Source: Dinghuibacter sp035492835 (lineage in GTDB: Bacteria > Bacteroidota > Bacteroidia > Chitinophagales > Chitinophagaceae). From it: a stretch of DNA of 12,340 bases. The notes below the pieces were generated by a model. The model had not been told where the DNA came from and ran no database searches. It saw only the letters and a program-made list of their open reading frames with translations. The stretch lies in assembly GCF_035492835.1 (NCBI RefSeq), contig NZ_DATJIY010000134.1, forward strand, positions 1 through 12,340, given 5' to 3'. Made by a program: the position numbers and the translations under genes. Shown here in pieces: positions 5,911-12,340 of the stretch; the first letter of the stretch is position 1; each line of letters starts with the position of its first letter.

Positions 5911-6657
5911 ATGAAAACGACAAACAACACCGTGTTGATCACCGGCGGCAGCGCCGGCATCGGGTTTCAAATCGCCAAAGCCTTTATCGAAAAAGGGAAC
6001 GACGTCATCATAACGGGCAGGGACGAAGCCCGGCTAAAAGCGGCCGCTGCCAGGCTGGGGCGTGTCACGACGATCACCGGTGACGTCAGCGACCCGGCGG
6101 ATGTGGAAAGGCTGGTGAGCCGCATCGAAAAGGACTTCCCCGCCTTGAATATTTTGGTCAACAACGCCGGTCGTGTCTATGTGCACGACTTCAACAACTT
6201 TACCGGCGTCGAAGCAAAAGCCCTCGATGAGCTGACCACCAACTACCTGTCGGTGATCGGCCTCACCGAAAAATTATTACCGGTGCTGAAACGTCAACCC
6301 GAGGCCGCCGTGGTCAACGTCACCTCGATCGTGGCCCTGGTACCCGGTGCCATCATGGCCACGTATAGCGCCTCTAAAGCTGCGTTACACTCCTATACGC
6401 AGTCGCTGCGCCTGATCCTGCAGAAAACAGCCGTAAAAGTGTTCGAGCTCTATCCTCCGCTGGTCAACACCGAATTCTCCAAGGAAATTGGCGGCGAGCA
6501 ACACGGCATCGCCCCGGAAGTCGTTGCCGATCGGTTACTGACCGGCCTGGCCGCTGACGAGTCCGATATACGGGTGGGCATGACCGAAGACCTGTACCGG
6601 TTCTCCCTGACCTCACCCGAAGGAGCGCTCCAAAAGCTGAACGAAGCCCGGTTATGA
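5911..6657 (+). CDS. Short-chain dehydrogenase/reductase (DltE-like)
   Basis: This is a classical SDR of 248 residues: cofactor-binding TGGSAGIG (11-18), GR at 36-37 following the second strand (often seen with NADP(H) use), D58 in the GDV segment, NNAG (84-87), catalytic S139, and Y152-S-A-S-K156. It resembles the DltE group of oxidoreductases, whose substrates are mostly undefined; the dlt name does not imply a role in teichoic acid here. The gene follows the 18-base TetR palindrome and overlaps the MFS exporter start by four bases (ATGA), so the two are co-translated. Together they may detoxify a compound by reduction and export. The enzyme class is certain; the substrate is unknown. Confidence 0.92.
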   Translation: MKTTNNTVLITGGSAGIGFQIAKAFIEKGNDVIITGRDEARLKAAAARLGRVTTITGDVSDPADVERLVSRIEKDFPALNILVNNAGRVYVHDFNNFTGVEAKALDELTTNYLSVIGLTEKLLPVLKRQPEAAVVNVTSIVALVPGAIMATYSASKAALHSYTQSLRLILQKTAVKVFELYPPLVNTEFSKEIGGEQHGIAPEVVADRLLTGLAADESDIRVGMTEDLYRFSLTSPEGALQKLNEARL

Positions 6658-8186
6658 AAAACCCCGTGCTCATGATCGCGGTGATCGGGGCGGCCGTTAT
6701 GGAGCTGATCGATACCTCGATCGTCAACGTGGCGCTATCCTACATGAGCGGGAACCTGGGCGCCACGCTCGAAGACACCAGCTGGGTGATCACGGCCTAC
6801 GCCATCGCCAACGTAATCATCATCCCGATCACGAGCTTCCTGGCCGCCAGGCTGGGGCGCCGGAACTACTACATCGGCTCGATCATCATGTTTACGATCT
6901 GCTCGCTGATGTGCGGACAGGCGACGAGCATCTGGATGCTGGTGGCGTTCCGTTTCCTCCAGGGCATCGGCGGGGGCGCGTTGCTCTCGGTCTCACAGGC
7001 GATCGTGTTCGAGTTGTTCCCCAGGGAAAAACAAAACATCGCCAGCGCCCTCTTCGGCATCGGCGTCTTTGTGGGGCCCACCATCGGGCCCACCCTGGGT
7101 GGTTTTATCACCGAGCACTATTCCTGGCCCTGGATATTTTACATCAACATCCCGATCGGGCTGGCGGCGACGCTGGTCTGCCTGGCCCGCCTGGGCGAAC
7201 CGCCGGTACGCCCCACCGTGGGCCGGATCGACTGGACGGGGATCATCCTGCTGGCCGCGGGCGTAGGCTCTCTCCAGACCGTGCTCGAACGCGGGCAGAC
7301 CGACGACTGGTTCAACGCGGGCTATATCGTTTGTCTTACGGCGGTGGCCTTGCTGGGTCTGACGCTGTTCATCTGGTGGGAGCTTCGCATCGAGCATCCG
7401 GTTGTGAACCTGCGCGTGCTGCGCAGCAAGAATTTAAGCATCGCGGCCGCGCTGACCTTCGTATCGGGCATAGGCATCTTCTCGTCGGTATACCTCACGC
7501 CCGTGCTTGCCCAGCGGCTGTTGGGCTTCACGCCTACTGAAACCGGCCTGCTGTTGCTGCCCGGCGCGCTCCTGGCGATAGGCGGCCTGATCGTCTCGGC
7601 GCGATTGTTACAACGCGGCGTGTCGCCCGTGGTGATGATTACGACCGGGATGATCCTCTTCGGGCTCTTTACCTACCAGATGTCGGGGCTCAACCTGGCC
7701 GCCGGCGCGCGCGACATCAGCTTCCCGCTCATCTACCGGGGCGTGGGGCTGGCGATCGTGACGGTGCCGCTGACGACGCTGGCGGTGTCCGGTCTGGACG
7801 CCAGGGATTTTCAACAGGGCGCAGCCCTCAACAATATGATGCGCCAGCTGGGCGGCTCCTTCGGGATTGCGTTGGTGAACACTTTCCTGGCGCGGAAGTT
7901 CGCCCAGCACCGTAACGACCTGCTGGAAAACGTTACGGTGTATAACAACGCTTTCAACGAGCGGCTGCAGGGATACACGCGGTACGCGGCCTCGCAGGGG
8001 GCGTTAAATCCCGGCCAGCGCGCGCTGGGGCTGGTCGACTACGCCGTCAACCAGCAGTCCTCGCTGATGAGTTACCTGGACGGGTTCCTGCTCCTGGGGA
8101 TTATTTTCGCGGCGGCGCTCCCGCTGCTATTGCTGGCGCGGAAGCGGAAAGGGGCGAAGCCGGCGGTGGTGCTGTCGGATCACTAG
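6654..8186 (+). CDS. DHA2-family MFS drug exporter (EmrB/QacA type)
   Basis: The 510-residue membrane protein has about 14 hydrophobic segments, the size and layout of the DHA2 drug:H+ antiporters. TM1 carries ELIDTSIVNVAL (17-28), a DHA2 signature. Motif A-like FLAARLGRRNYY follows TM2 (about 62-73), the antiporter motif C with repeated Gly/Pro lies at 135-150 (GIGVFVGPTIGPTLGG), and WPWIFYINIPIG (158-169) follows it. It should sit in the inner membrane and export hydrophobic or cationic compounds. EmrB homologues usually pair with an HlyD-type adaptor and an outer-membrane factor; none is present here, so it may work alone or with partners elsewhere. It is controlled with the SDR gene by the TetR protein. 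Confidence 0.92.
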   Translation: MKNPVLMIAVIGAAVMELIDTSIVNVALSYMSGNLGATLEDTSWVITAYAIANVIIIPITSFLAARLGRRNYYIGSIIMFTICSLMCGQATSIWMLVAFRFLQGIGGGALLSVSQAIVFELFPREKQNIASALFGIGVFVGPTIGPTLGGFITEHYSWPWIFYINIPIGLAATLVCLARLGEPPVRPTVGRIDWTGIILLAAGVGSLQTVLERGQTDDWFNAGYIVCLTAVALLGLTLFIWWELRIEHPVVNLRVLRSKNLSIAAALTFVSGIGIFSSVYLTPVLAQRLLGFTPTETGLLLLPGALLAIGGLIVSARLLQRGVSPVVMITTGMILFGLFTYQMSGLNLAAGARDISFPLIYRGVGLAIVTVPLTTLAVSGLDARDFQQGAALNNMMRQLGGSFGIALVNTFLARKFAQHRNDLLENVTVYNNAFNERLQGYTRYAASQGALNPGQRALGLVDYAVNQQSSLMSYLDGFLLLGIIFAAALPLLLLARKRKGAKPAVVLSDH

Positions 8187-8214
8187 GCGCCGGCCGCTTC
8201 GGGCGCGGGTGCGC

Positions 8215-8667
8215 TCACGCTTCCGCGAGGGCCTTGATTTGGACCAGAATGGGGTTCCAGCCTTCCCCGTTGTTGTACGTCTCTTCATAACGGCGCTGCC
8301 CATCCGCAACCCCTGCGAAGTCGCCCTGGGTGACCTCCAGCAAGGTTTCGCCATTCGTTTCGGTAAGGGTATAGGTGACGGTCACGTAGTTCTCCGGGAC
8401 ATCCGGGATGGTTGAATTGGGGTCGATGGTCGTGTAGGCGAGGAACTGACCGGGGCGGATGCCCGTCACCGTACCCTTTACCGCGACGAGCTCGACACCG
8501 TTGAAATTCCCCTTCCAGATCAGCGGGCTGTCCACGGTCCAGTCTGACAGGGCGGCGCAACCGAACATATACTTTGGGGTTTGCCCGGGGTTGGTCAGGA
8601 GGTCCCATACTTTTTGCGCGGGGGCCTGAATACTGATGCTGCTGCGTACGATCAAAGGTTGGCTCAT
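8215..8667 (-). CDS. SRPBCC / AHSA1-domain protein
   Basis: This 150-residue soluble protein belongs to the START-like SRPBCC superfamily. It opens with a strand typical of the fold (IVRSSISIQAPAQKVWDLLTNP, residues about 6-27), where the helix after the first strand carries VWDLLT. WKGNFNGVELVAVKGTV, TYTLTETNGETLLEVTQGDF and the C-terminal helix (about 125-149, GWNPILVQIKALAEA) follow the usual order. Such proteins bind hydrophobic ligands or act as stress-related cofactors; the exact role is rarely known. The gene lies 48 bases after an AraC-family regulator on the same strand and may be controlled by or co-transcribed with it. It converges with the MFS gene across only 28 bases. Confidence 0.85.
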   Translation of the reverse strand: MSQPLIVRSSISIQAPAQKVWDLLTNPGQTPKYMFGCAALSDWTVDSPLIWKGNFNGVELVAVKGTVTGIRPGQFLAYTTIDPNSTIPDVPENYVTVTYTLTETNGETLLEVTQGDFAGVADGQRRYEETYNNGEGWNPILVQIKALAEA

Positions 8668-8715
8668 GGCTTTTTTTTACAACGTTACGCCTCCCGTTAT
8701 GGGGGCCATTGCATT

Positions 8716-9663
8716 TTAAGGATTTATTCTAACAGATTGCGGCGTGCGTCCGAATTTCTTCTTGAACGCGTTGTTGAAGTGCTGCGGGGATGCGTAGCCG
8801 AGCTCCACGGCGATTTCGGCGGCCGTTTTGTCGGTGTCCCTCAGCCGCTCCATCGCCAGCTGCAGCCGTTGCTCCGAGAGGTACCCGAAAACGGTGTTGC
8901 GAAAGGTCTCCTTGAAGCCCCTTTTCAGCTTGTATTCGTTGAGACCCACCGACCGCGCGATCTCCGACAGATTGGGCGGATCGTCCAGCCGGCCGTTGAC
9001 GAGGTCGCGCGCGGCGATGATGCGCTCCCGGTCGGTTTTGTTTTTTAGGAAAACGGTCTCCTTTTGCTCCGCGCACGCGTCCGCCGATAAAACGAGGAGC
9101 TCGATGCTCTTGGACAACAGGAACAACCGCTTGAGGTCGCCCCCATAAGCACACTGGATGATCTGCCGGATCACCGTCTCCATCCCCGGATCGAGCGCGC
9201 CCCAATACTCGGAGAAAAGCACATTCTCACCGTCGATGATATGCTGCGCAAAACGCTGCAACGCGTCGCTCGCGCCCCTCGTAAGCTCTATAAAGCGATC
9301 CCTCGGGAACTGCACCCCGAAGGTTTCGATTTCCGGGCTGTGCGGCTCGACGCTGATGTTGAATTCCCGGGAATACATCAGGTTGTGGTGCCCGCCGATC
9401 AGGTCGAAGGTGCGGCCGAGCTGCCGGTAGGTAAAGCTGTAGTTGCCGCGGAGACCGAAGTGGAGGCGGACGACGTCCGGCGCCTCCGGCTTCGGGGCGT
9501 CGTCGCCCGATGCGCCTTCACCCGGCGCCGCGCGCCCCGACAGCTCCGTCGGCCCTACGGGTTTAAATCGCGAAACGGCGTGGCCCAGCCGGATCCCATC
9601 GATATTCCAGATGGTCGACCGCGTCACACCGTTGTCCGCATGCGTCTCCAGGGGGGTATCCAT
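8716..9663 (-). CDS. AraC-family transcriptional regulator
   Basis: From the ATG at 9663 the protein has 315 residues. A TTG six codons further upstream is in frame but less likely. The C-terminal 100 residues hold the two helix-turn-helix motifs of AraC proteins: NLSEIARSVGLNEYKLKRGF and AAEIAVELGYASPQHFNNAF, followed by KKKFGRTPQSVR. The N-terminal half looks like the ligand or dimer domain of PchR-like regulators of Bacteroidota (RLHFGLRGNYSFTYRQLGR). Near residues 42-62 there is a low-complexity Gly/Ala/Pro/Asp stretch that seems to be an inserted loop. It probably activates the SRPBCC gene downstream or genes elsewhere. It starts 29 bases after the gene before it on the same strand. The effector is unknown. 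Confidence 0.92.
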   Translation of the reverse strand: MDTPLETHADNGVTRSTIWNIDGIRLGHAVSRFKPVGPTELSGRAAPGEGASGDDAPKPEAPDVVRLHFGLRGNYSFTYRQLGRTFDLIGGHHNLMYSREFNISVEPHSPEIETFGVQFPRDRFIELTRGASDALQRFAQHIIDGENVLFSEYWGALDPGMETVIRQIIQCAYGGDLKRLFLLSKSIELLVLSADACAEQKETVFLKNKTDRERIIAARDLVNGRLDDPPNLSEIARSVGLNEYKLKRGFKETFRNTVFGYLSEQRLQLAMERLRDTDKTAAEIAVELGYASPQHFNNAFKKKFGRTPQSVRINP

Positions 9664-9692
9664 GGGATGAAGATACGACAATCCCCGGCGGG

Positions 9693-10376
9693 CTATTCCC
9701 TACGGAGCCCCGCGACGCTGTCCGCCGGCCAGAAGTCCGACGCCGTCCCACGCCGCAGCACCACATTGCCGTTGGTATGGCGCATCGTCTGCAATTGTAT
9801 GTATGCCCCGTTGGGTGTGAGGTGCCCACCGGTCTTTTCCCCGGGTAGCCGCATCAGCGGAATGGTCAACGGGTGAACCGACGCCGCGTTAAAGACGTCC
9901 AGCGAGAAGTGCACGCAATTAAACCCCAGCACGGAATACCGCTTGCCCGCGTCCGTTCGGAGCCGCGTAACCACGGCCTTCCAGGCAGTCTCATCGACGC
10001 GCCGGACAATGACGCCATCATACCGATGCCCCGCGTTGTCAACAAGCCGCGACGCTACGCCTACCCCCGTCGTAAACGCCAGCACCGGCGAGCGCGCATA
10101 AAACCCCACGTAGACGGCTTTGCGTCGCCGCCCGTCATCGACAAACAAGCCCAGGAACACATGCCCCAGCCGCCCCTTCGGCCAGGTGATCAACGCGCGC
10201 GGGCGCGCCGTATCCGGAACCGCCACCAGCAAGGCGACCGCATACTTCGCCCCCGGCTCCGCCCGGAGACTATCCAGACAAGCCTCCAGCGCCGGCGGCG
10301 CCCGTTTTAATCTCTGACTTGAACAAGGGGAAAGGATACCCGAGAGCAGCAGCGCTGCCAATAGGTTTTTAAACAT
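9693..10376 (-). CDS. Secreted protein with putative permuted papain-like (NlpC/P60-related) His/Cys pair
   Basis: The 227-residue product begins with a signal peptide (MFKNLLAALLLSGILSPCSS). C18 could be a lipid-attachment site, but the Pro before it is unusual for a lipobox, so export is likelier than lipidation. In the mature part, LGHVFLGLF has H72 at the start of a strand, and about 80 residues later RYSVLGFNCVHFSLDVF has C154 in an N-C-x-H-F context. His before Cys, with the Cys opening a helix, is the order seen in circularly permuted papain-like enzymes (YiiX/YaeF-like NlpC/P60 relatives and PPPDE-like proteins), which cleave amide or thioester bonds. I do not recognise the exact family. 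It is the first gene of a minus-strand run with the araC and SRPBCC genes, though a functional link is not evident. Confidence 0.6.
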   Translation of the reverse strand: MFKNLLAALLLSGILSPCSSQRLKRAPPALEACLDSLRAEPGAKYAVALLVAVPDTARPRALITWPKGRLGHVFLGLFVDDGRRRKAVYVGFYARSPVLAFTTGVGVASRLVDNAGHRYDGVIVRRVDETAWKAVVTRLRTDAGKRYSVLGFNCVHFSLDVFNAASVHPLTIPLMRLPGEKTGGHLTPNGAYIQLQTMRHTNGNVVLRRGTASDFWPADSVAGLRRE

Positions 10377-10441
10377 ACGATAAGTTTTTGGAAAACGAAA
10401 GTAGTCCTGACAGGTGTTAGTCCGGCCGCCGCCGCTGCGAG

Positions 10442-10449
10442 CAAAAATA
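10442..10449 (-). promoter_or_regulatory. Possible -7 box for the secreted-protein gene
   Basis: Read on the minus strand, this is TATTTTTG, an exact TAnnTTTG. It would place the transcript start near 10435, about 58 bases before the ATG at 10376. No TTG or TTTG lies at the expected -33 position, so the promoter would be weak or need an activator. The inverted repeat just upstream could be the binding site of such a factor. Confidence 0.35.
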
Positions 10450-10455
10450 TAAATA

Positions 10456-10468
10456 CCGGATTATCCGG
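10456..10468. repeat. Short perfect inverted repeat, possible operator
   Basis: CCGGATTATCCGG has 5-base arms around TTA. It sits between the two divergent genes and just upstream of the minus-strand -7 box, so a protein-binding site is plausible. With 5-base arms, chance cannot be excluded. Confidence 0.35.
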
Positions 10469-10609
10469 AGGTTATATACAGGAGTCCATCCATTAAATGC
10501 GGTATAGAAAAAATTTTAAAAAAAAGTCACGATAAGCTTATGGAAAAAGTGGGGTCTGTGCATCTATATGTATCGCCCGGTCATATTGCTTACAAAAAAC
10601 CTAATCATT

Positions 10610-11344
10610 ATGACCAATTTTCAGAAAAAAGGTTTCTGTCGGGTACTGATCGTCGCCCGCGAGGAAATTGTATTTAACGGGATCAACTTCCCGCTCAACG
10701 GAGCGGGCACCGGTAAAGGACCCTATGATCCTGTTTTCAAGTCCGATCACGCCAGGACCGGCGCCGAAGCCATGTCCAAATTAAGGGACTCGTATTACGA
10801 CGTCCTATTGTTATCCGTGCGAATAATGACGGGTCAGATTATCCAACTAATCGGAACGCTAAAGGATCAACGCCCCCAAACGAGGATCCTCGTGATTGCC
10901 GATTTCCCTGAACATGAGGAGATACAGATGGCTATGCGAGCGGGAGCTTCAGGATACATGGAATATTGTGTCCCGGGTGCGGAACTCCGCGAGCTGGTTC
11001 AAAAGGCCTGTTATAAGTTTAACGGATCGCTTTTTTCGAAAGAGATCAGCCAAATCGAATACAAAGCATTGGAGCAAACACAAGTCGATAAGAAACAAGT
11101 GCATGACGGCAAACCTAAAGTGGTGTCCAGGCGAGAGCTTCAGGTTCTTCAGCTTATAGGTGACGGTAAGACGATGGCGCAAATAGCCACGATCATGAGT
11201 ATTTCCGAATCTACCGCGGAAACGCACAGCCGGAATGCAAGAATAAAATTAGGCGCAAGCTCACAGGCCCATGCGGTAAAATTGGCATACGAGCTGGGCC
11301 TCATACACCTCTTCGACCTAAAGCGCGACGGCCTCTTCGGGTGA
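10610..11344 (+). CDS. LuxR-type regulator with degenerate receiver domain, copy 1
   Basis: From the ATG at 10610 the protein has 244 residues. An upstream ATG at 10568 adds 14 residues with no match in the paralogue downstream. Residues about 10-135 look like a response-regulator receiver, but the conserved residues are gone: the acidic pair after the first strand is A-R (IVAREE), the phosphoacceptor position in DVLLLSV is S69, the Thr/Ser after strand 4 is A97, and the Lys after strand 5 is Y119 (GYMEY). It should therefore not be phosphorylated in the usual way. A LuxR/GerE helix-turn-helix follows at about 172-232 (SRRELQVLQLI, then MAQIATIMSISESTAETH). A similar gene lies 53 bases downstream. 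No histidine kinase is visible. Targets are unknown. Confidence 0.85.
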   Translation: MTNFQKKGFCRVLIVAREEIVFNGINFPLNGAGTGKGPYDPVFKSDHARTGAEAMSKLRDSYYDVLLLSVRIMTGQIIQLIGTLKDQRPQTRILVIADFPEHEEIQMAMRAGASGYMEYCVPGAELRELVQKACYKFNGSLFSKEISQIEYKALEQTQVDKKQVHDGKPKVVSRRELQVLQLIGDGKTMAQIATIMSISESTAETHSRNARIKLGASSQAHAVKLAYELGLIHLFDLKRDGLFG

Positions 11345-11397
11345 CCGATCGAGCCCACTGGCGCCCAAAATCAAATCCTCACAACAAAAGCTAACAC

Positions 11398-12126
11398 ATG
11401 AACTACGAAAAAGTCCCCGTCTGCCGCGTCCTGGCGGTCAGCGACGAGCCCATCAGGCTATTCGGTATCAAATATATCCTGAAAACCCCGGTTCAAACCG
11501 CGGATGAACGTATCGTTTTGGGTTTTGACATGGTCCCGGCAAAGACCATCAATGAAGCGATGTTTACGCATAGGAAGACACCCTGCGACGTCCTGTTGCT
11601 GAGCGTACGCGGCAAATCGGGCATGGCCATCCGTTTAATCCCTAAGCTACTACTCGCCTGCCCGGGCATACGCATCCTCGTGATAGCAGATTTGCTGGAA
11701 AAGGACGACGTCCTGGCGGCCATAAGGATCGGCGCGGCCGGTTATATAGAATGGGGCATAGACCATCTGGAGCTGAGGGACAGGATACGCGAAATATACC
11801 TCAAGACCGGAGATGCGGTATACTCCGGGACTGTCGCCCGGATGATGGCAAAGGAACCATCCGTAGTGTATGGTACAAAGCCTCGTCTTCCCTGTCGCAT
11901 CACCTCGAGGGAGCTCCAGATATTGCAGCTGATCGCACTGGAGAATAGCAACAAGCAGATTGCCGATATCCTGAATATATCGACGCGTACGGTGGAATCG
12001 CACCGCAAGAACGCCTATCGGAAACTAAAAGCCAGGAATATGGCCGGGGCCATAGGAAAAGCCTATGAATTGGGGCTGATAAAGCGGCTCGATTCCAACG
12101 ACGAGCCGACTTTCAGCTTGAACTAA
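11398..12126 (+). CDS. LuxR-type regulator with degenerate receiver domain, copy 2
   Basis: This 242-residue paralogue of the gene before it has the same order: pseudo-receiver (about 8-135) and LuxR/GerE DNA-binding domain (about 168-228, SRELQILQLIALENSNKQIADI, continuing through NISTRTVESHRKNAYRKL). The matched segments CRVL, DVLLLSVR, IRILVIAD and AYELGLI show the common origin. As in copy 1, the phosphoacceptor position is Ser (S69), the Thr position is Ala (A97) and the Lys position is not Lys (W119). One acidic residue, D16, survives near strand 1. The helix-turn-helix is closer to the canonical LuxR form than in copy 1. The two may act as a pair or heterodimer, or respond to a ligand or protein partner instead of phosphorylation. 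Confidence 0.87.
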   Translation: MNYEKVPVCRVLAVSDEPIRLFGIKYILKTPVQTADERIVLGFDMVPAKTINEAMFTHRKTPCDVLLLSVRGKSGMAIRLIPKLLLACPGIRILVIADLLEKDDVLAAIRIGAAGYIEWGIDHLELRDRIREIYLKTGDAVYSGTVARMMAKEPSVVYGTKPRLPCRITSRELQILQLIALENSNKQIADILNISTRTVESHRKNAYRKLKARNMAGAIGKAYELGLIKRLDSNDEPTFSLN

Positions 12127-12181
12127 GGCGGAGCCCCGCGGAATTTTAGGTCAATTTAACACGACTTTATGTAAAGAATAC

Positions 12182-12212
12182 TTGACAAAAGGATTAAAGA
12201 ACTTTACATTTG
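12182..12212 (+). promoter_or_regulatory. Bacteroidota-type promoter before the terminal membrane-protein gene
   Basis: TTG (12182-12184) and TACATTTG (12205-12212, exact TAnnTTTG) are 20 bases apart. The start site would fall near 12218, leaving a very short leader before the ATG at 12227. An inverted repeat (TTGACAAA at 12182-12189 and TTTGTCAA at 12209-12216) covers both boxes. Confidence 0.65.
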
Positions 12213-12226
12213 TCAAAAACTTACCC

Positions 12227-12340
12227 ATGGACCTGAAATTTCTTTTCCCACACCGATACCGGTGGATCGGGTGGGCGGCGGCCGTGCCGGCGGCGGTGAT
12301 TATGATCCTGAATCTTTATTTCGAGTTTGGCTTTGGTTTT
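12227..12340 (+). CDS. Putative membrane protein, N-terminal part
   Basis: The first 38 codons of a gene run off the window. The product begins MDLKFLFPHRYRWIGWAAAV and continues with a hydrophobic segment (about 14-32) and an aromatic-rich stretch (LYFEFGFGF). An FPHR-x-x-x-IGW opening followed by a first membrane helix is familiar from uncharacterised Bacteroidota inner-membrane proteins, but I cannot name the family. A good promoter lies directly upstream, so it is probably transcribed separately from the LuxR pair. Confidence 0.6.
   Translation, partial: MDLKFLFPHRYRWIGWAAAVPAAVIMILNLYFEFGFGF

Larger units (their letters stand above)
10377..10609. other. Divergent intergenic region
   Basis: This AT-rich stretch of 233 bases separates the minus-strand secreted-protein gene from the plus-strand LuxR pair and probably carries both promoters. 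A minus-strand TATTTTTG (10442-10449) and the inverted repeat at 10456-10468 are visible. Runs of A and T occur near 10507-10525. No clear plus-strand TAnnTTTG box and no RNA gene were seen. The frame of the first LuxR gene can be extended back to an ATG at 10568, but that extension does not align with its paralogue. Confidence 0.6.

Noticed and set aside
6911..7540. 209-codon open frame in another frame of the MFS gene
   Set aside because: The product is an Arg/Gly/His-rich shadow, while the main frame has the full DHA2 transporter pattern.
8187..8214. GC-rich hairpin between the convergent MFS and SRPBCC genes as a terminator
   Set aside because: A 5-base GC stem (GCGCC/GGCGC) is possible, but there is no T-run on either strand.
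8581..9048. 155-codon open frame on the plus strand
   Set aside because: It overlaps the starts and ends of the SRPBCC and AraC genes on the minus strand, which have clear family motifs.
9664..9681. TTG start for the AraC gene, six codons upstream
   Set aside because: The ATG at 9663 is the more usual codon, and the six extra residues show nothing family-specific.
9241..9876. 211-codon open frame on the plus strand
   Set aside because: It covers the N-terminal half of the AraC-family gene and the end of the secreted-protein gene on the other strand. Its product is Arg-rich with no recognisable domain.
1..12340. Mobile element, phage or defence-island signs
   Set aside because: No transposase, integrase, toxin, att-like repeats or CRISPR repeats were seen. 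The NARP1 resemblance alone does not show that the operon comes from a phage.

Overview
The window (GC-rich, no rRNA, tRNA, CRISPR array or insertion sequence seen) looks like a chromosomal segment of a GC-rich member of the Bacteroidota, most likely Chitinophagaceae. The reasons are promoters of the TTTG/TTG-N20-TAnnTTTG type, weak or absent Shine-Dalgarno sites, and protein families typical of that group. The lineage is inferred, not proven.

Region 1 (1-265) is the 3' end of a TMEM175-type potassium channel gene. Region 2 (292-5224) is a tightly packed plus-strand operon for NAD and ADP-ribose metabolism. In order it holds a NrtR-like regulator with a dead Nudix box behind a near-perfect palindrome, a nicotinamide phosphoribosyltransferase, a small 'ADP-ribosylation/crystallin J1'-type protein, a doubtful 42-codon ORF, a macro-domain ADP-ribose hydrolase, a 45-codon N-terminal remnant of the NAD-consuming RNA 2'-phosphotransferase KptA/Tpt1, a calcineurin-like metallophosphoesterase, and a divergent PRPP-synthetase homologue. 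The Nampt + Prs-like pair could be ordinary nicotinamide salvage through PRPP and NMN. It is also the pairing described for the phage NAD+ reconstitution pathway NARP1 (ADP-ribose to ADP-ribose-pyrophosphate to NAD+). That is the most interesting hypothesis here, because the other genes in the operon also make or consume ADP-ribose species.

Region 3 (5226-8186) is a TetR-controlled efflux module: a tetR gene, an SDR oxidoreductase and a 14-TM DHA2-type MFS exporter. Matching palindromes (core ATACCGANCGGTAT) precede tetR and the SDR gene, and the first lies inside a recognisable Bacteroidota promoter. Region 4 (8215-10376, minus strand) holds a secreted protein with a putative permuted papain-like His/Cys pair, an AraC-family regulator and an SRPBCC/AHSA1-domain protein.

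Region 5 (10610-12126, plus) holds two tandem paralogous LuxR-type regulators. Their receiver domains have lost the phosphoacceptor Asp (Ser in both), the conserved Thr/Ser and the Lys, so they are probably phosphorylation-independent pseudo-receivers. The window ends inside a membrane protein gene (12227 onward) preceded by a good TTG-N20-TAnnTTTG promoter with an embedded inverted repeat.
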